Below, in pieces: positions 6,730-8,809 of a stretch of DNA of 8,809 bases. Source of the DNA: a bacterium (GTDB taxonomy: Bacteria > Vulcanimicrobiota > CADAWZ01); NCBI GenBank assembly GCA_024409025.1, contig JAKSUM010000039.1, positions 1 through 8,809 of the forward strand. The letters run 5' to 3'. The position numbers were made by a program, and so were the translations under genes. The notes under the pieces are model-generated. The model ran no database searches, was not told the DNA's origin, and saw only the letters and a program-made list of their open reading frames with translations. Numbering within the stretch: position 1 is the first letter of the stretch; every line of letters starts with the position of its first letter.

Positions 6730-7767
6730 ATGGTTTCTTTTGAAAGCGATTATATTGCAGGCGCCCATCCTGAGGTCTTGAAGCGGCTCTGCGATACTAA
6801 TATGGAGTCTCTTTCCGGATACGGGGCTGATTTCTATACGGATTCGGCAAAAAAGAAGATTGCTTCGGCATTGGGCGATCCTGATGCTCAGATTATATTT
6901 CTGACCGGAGGGACTCAGACCAATGCCGTCGTCATTTCCTCAATGCTGCATGACTGGGAAGGGGTTGTTGCCGCATCTACAGGCCATATAAGCGTACATG
7001 AGGCAGGCGCAATAGAGCATTCCGGACATAAGGTGCTTGCCCTTGAACATTGTAACGGAAAAATTTCGGCATCATCGCTTGAAAGGATGATGGAGGATTT
7101 CCATAATGACGGAAATCATGAGCATATGGTCTTTCCCGGAATGGCATATATTTCGCATCCTACGGAATACGGATCGCTCTATTCGAAAAAGGAGCTTTAT
7201 GAAATATATTCCGTATGTGTAAAATATTCAATTCCTCTCTTTATAGACGGGGCGCGTCTGGCATACGCTCTTATGAGCAGGAAAACGGATGTGACGCTTA
7301 GGGATATATACGAATTGTCCGATGTCTTTTACATAGGAGGCACAAAGGCAGGCGCATTATGCGGGGAAGCTGTCGTTTTTTCAAAGCATAACATGCCAAA
7401 GCATTTTATTACCTGCGTAAAAAGAAGGGGCGCTCTTCTTGCAAAAGGAAGGCTTCTCGGAGTGCAGTTTGACGCCCTTTTTACGGATGATCTCTATTTT
7501 AGGATTGGGGCTCATGGCATAGACATGGCGGAGAGGATGAAAAGCATATTCCATAAATACGGGCTTAGGTTTGCCTTTGAGTCTCCGACAAACCAGCAGT
7601 TTATAATTCTTGAAAATTCTTTAATGGAAAGGCTTTCTGAAAAAATCGGCATCAGCTTTTGGGAAAAGCATGATGATTTTCATACCGTTTTAAGGCTTGC
7701 CACGAGCTGGTCGACATCTGAAAGCGATCTTGAATATCTTGAAAAAGCAATTTCTTCGATATCTTGA
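6730..7767 (+). CDS. ltaE: Low-specificity L-threonine aldolase family enzyme (PLP-dependent beta-eliminating lyase fold)
   Basis: A 345-residue fold-type I PLP enzyme of the threonine aldolase/beta-eliminating lyase family, full length for the group. Threonine aldolases split L-threonine or allo-threonine into glycine and acetaldehyde in the cytoplasm. Visible active-site features: FLTGGTQTN (57-65, cofactor phosphate region), TGHISVHEAGAIE with H86 as the likely ring-stacking His (84-96), FIDGARLAYAL with D173 and R176 (171-181), and the Schiff-base lysine K206 in DVFYIGGTKAGAL (198-210). The C-terminal LRLATSWSTSESDLEYL (321-337) matches the family's usual R-x-x-TSW-x-T-E ending, so the gene is intact. 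Its start has GTGAGGA at 6717-6723, six bases before the ATG. The last 71 bases overlap the longest possible reading of the Fic gene, which suggests one transcript. The exact substrate (threonine or another beta-hydroxy amino acid) cannot be read from the sequence, so the symbol is tentative. Confidence 0.88.
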   Translation: MVSFESDYIAGAHPEVLKRLCDTNMESLSGYGADFYTDSAKKKIASALGDPDAQIIFLTGGTQTNAVVISSMLHDWEGVVAASTGHISVHEAGAIEHSGHKVLALEHCNGKISASSLERMMEDFHNDGNHEHMVFPGMAYISHPTEYGSLYSKKELYEIYSVCVKYSIPLFIDGARLAYALMSRKTDVTLRDIYELSDVFYIGGTKAGALCGEAVVFSKHNMPKHFITCVKRRGALLAKGRLLGVQFDALFTDDLYFRIGAHGIDMAERMKSIFHKYGLRFAFESPTNQQFIILENSLMERLSEKIGISFWEKHDDFHTVLRLATSWSTSESDLEYLEKAISSIS

Positions 7768-8437
7768 AGCTGAGGCTTCATACCATTATAATGCCATAGA
7801 GGGAAGCCCGATGTCCTTTGAACAGACAAGAGAGGCTGTTTCCGGAAAATCTGTCAGGGATGTTCCCGTTAAATGGCAGGAGGATGCGGTAGGGTGTGCC
7901 GAAGCCTTCCGTTATGCTTATGAGCTTGCTGCTGAAGGGTGTGAGGTCAGTGAGCTGGAGATAAGGCGTATACATTCTCTTGTCCTCAAATCCGACCCTG
8001 AAAACGCCGGTATTTACAGGGATGCTCCGGTTACGATATCCGGAGCGCCTCTGAATCCTCCGCACTGCTATATGATACGCCCGCTTATGAGGGAGATGCT
8101 TGAAGATTTCCGATTAAGCGGTGAGAGGAGTTTAAGGAAAATAGCCCGCATGCATTCCGTATTTGAATGGATTCATCCCTTTAATGACGGTAACGGAAGG
8201 ACCGGGCGGATTCTTATGGATATTGAACTGATTAAGCTTGGCGCCATTCCTGTTTCGGTACGGATTGAGGACAGGGATTTTTACTGCGGTTCATTTGATG
8301 CCTTTAACTCTAATAACAGGGATGAAAGTGCTGATATGCTTGAAAGGATAGTATCCGGAAATATAAAAAGGAATTACGCTCTTGCCGAAAGATTCGGCAT
8401 AAGCTGGACAAAGCTTTCTTCAGGAGATCTGATTTGA
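7697..8437 (+). CDS. Fic-family protein (AMPylator-type, intact catalytic motif), first of a tandem pair
   Basis: Up to 246 residues. The catalytic Fic motif is complete: HPFNDGNGRTGR (160-171), with the catalytic His, the Mg-binding Asp, the GNGR anion loop and the second Arg. Preceding blocks also fit: IRRIHSLVL (89-97), AGIYRDAPVTISGAP (104-118), and KIARMHSVFEWIHPF (148-162). Fic enzymes usually move AMP from ATP onto a hydroxyl side chain of a target protein; no target is indicated here. Upstream, YNAIEG (31-36) matches the autoinhibitory (S/T)xxxE(G/N) helix but with Tyr in place of Ser/Thr. Start choice: the frame opens at 7694 inside the aldolase gene. To include the inhibitory helix, translation must begin at TTG 7697, CTG 7718, TTG 7730 or TTG 7739, none with a clear SD. 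The first ATG (7811, residue 39) has a good SD but drops the inhibitory helix. I give the longest form because homology covers the helix. Confidence 0.88.
   Translation: MPRAGRHLKAILNILKKQFLRYLEAEASYHYNAIEGSPMSFEQTREAVSGKSVRDVPVKWQEDAVGCAEAFRYAYELAAEGCEVSELEIRRIHSLVLKSDPENAGIYRDAPVTISGAPLNPPHCYMIRPLMREMLEDFRLSGERSLRKIARMHSVFEWIHPFNDGNGRTGRILMDIELIKLGAIPVSVRIEDRDFYCGSFDAFNSNNRDESADMLERIVSGNIKRNYALAERFGISWTKLSSGDLI
7799..7804 (+). promoter_or_regulatory. Candidate internal ribosome binding site in fic1, made from the Glu-Gly codons of the inhibitory motif
   Basis: GAGGGA, the codons for E35-G36, sits six bases before the in-frame ATG at 7811. This is the best SD/start combination near the front of the gene. 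Use of this site would give a 208-residue Fic beginning MSFEQT, without the autoinhibitory helix. The match is direct; use in vivo is inference. Confidence 0.4.
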
Positions 8438-8458
8438 TAATTGGAGGTTCGGAAAATT

Positions 8459-8809
8459 ATGCGAAAGTATAACATATCGGATATTAACAGATGTATTGCC
8501 GACTCTGAAGCCGTTGACGGAATAAGCGGCAATGATGCTGAAGCCCACAGAAGAGCTTTTGATTATGCCTTGGAGCTTGCAGATGAAAATGCCCCTCTTA
8601 CTGAATCTCTTATAAGGGAGCTTCACTGCCTTATATATGAGAATCATCCCCATGAAAAGGGATGCTACAGGGTTTTTCATGTGGAGGTTATCGGAGACAA
8701 GGGAGAAACCTCCGAGCCTTATCAGATTCCTATTGAAATGAATGCCATGCTTGAGCGTTACCGCTCTTCTGAAGAGGATTTTATATCTAAAATAGCCCGT
8801 CTGCATCTT
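8459..8809 (+). CDS. Second Fic-family protein, N-terminal part only (cut by the window edge)
   Basis: An open frame of 117 codons from the ATG at 8459 to the window end, with GGAGG at 8443-8447 (11 bases upstream) and a 21-base gap after fic1. It aligns with fic1 along its length: AFDYALELADE (33-43) with AFRYAYELAAE, LIRELHCLIYE (51-61) with EIRRIHSLVLK, GCYRVFHVEVIGD (68-80) with GIYRDAPVTISGA, and SKIARLHL (110-117) with RKIARMHSV. The Fic signature HxFx(D/E)GNGR would follow just beyond the edge, so activity cannot be judged. Aligned from the shared AF-x-YA-x-ELA block, its Met1 corresponds to within a residue or two of Met39 of fic1, so the inhibitory helix is absent. SEAVDG (16-21) resembles the inhibitory motif but is in the wrong place. 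It is likely a diverged tandem duplicate, perhaps working together with fic1. Confidence 0.82.
   Translation, partial: MRKYNISDINRCIADSEAVDGISGNDAEAHRRAFDYALELADENAPLTESLIRELHCLIYENHPHEKGCYRVFHVEVIGDKGETSEPYQIPIEMNAMLERYRSSEEDFISKIARLHL

Noticed and set aside
8504..8521. SEAVDG in Fic2 as a degenerate inhibitory motif (S-x-x-x-D-G)
   Set aside because: When aligned from the shared core block it falls about 20 residues too close to the core, opposite the GKSVRDV region of Fic1, so it is probably a chance match.
8420..8806. A 128-residue minus-strand open frame opposite fic2
   Set aside because: The plus strand here has clear Fic-family homology and a GGAGG site; the minus frame has no recognisable family features.

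Overview
The window looks like chromosomal DNA of an anaerobic, probably Firmicute/Clostridia-like bacterium. This is an inference from a moderately AT-leaning composition, GGAGG-type ribosome binding sites mixed with GTG/TTG starts, heavy AGG/AGA arginine use, oxygen-sensitive iron-sulfur enzymes of the 2-hydroxyacyl-CoA dehydratase superfamily, a DUF6273 protein and a cytoplasmic FIST-domain hybrid kinase. No sequence here fixes the genus. I see no RNA genes, CRISPR, insertion sequence or clear rho-independent terminator.

Layout. On the minus strand, reading leftward from about 1273, lie a Dam-family adenine methyltransferase (1273-437) and an endonuclease III (nth, 422 to the left edge, cut by the window). 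They are 14 bases apart and form a DNA modification/repair pair. A 108-base T-rich divergent intergenic region (1274-1381) separates them from the plus-strand genes. On the plus strand come: a 958-residue soluble hybrid histidine kinase with FIST, PAS-like, HisKA/HATPase and receiver domains (1382-4258); a YjiM/YjiL pair (4321-6242), a double-cubane-cluster-type reductase with its ATP-dependent activator; a DUF6273 protein without the front of its domain (6310-6696); a PLP-dependent threonine aldolase-family enzyme (6730-7767); and two tandem Fic-family genes (7697-8437, and 8459 to the right edge, cut by the window).

How the parts may fit. YjiM and YjiL are translationally coupled (the SD of yjiL overlaps the stop codon of yjiM) and should form one reductive enzyme system: YjiL uses ATP to drive a low-potential electron into YjiM. 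The FIST kinase ends 62 bases upstream on the same strand, so it could share a transcript with, or sense something related to, the reductase, but the sequence does not prove this. The aldolase and Fic genes are packed tightly (overlap, then 21 bases), which suggests one transcript.

The most interesting feature is the Fic pair. In Fic1 the autoinhibitory (S/T)xxxE(G/N) segment can be translated only from a TTG/CTG start inside the aldolase gene. The codons for its Glu-Gly themselves read GAGGGA, a good ribosome binding site for an in-frame ATG that would give an uninhibited Fic. Fic2 begins at almost exactly that internal-ATG position in alignment and lacks the inhibitory segment. Variant residues in key motifs of Dam (DSPY for DPPY) and Nth (PGAA for PGVG) are also noted.
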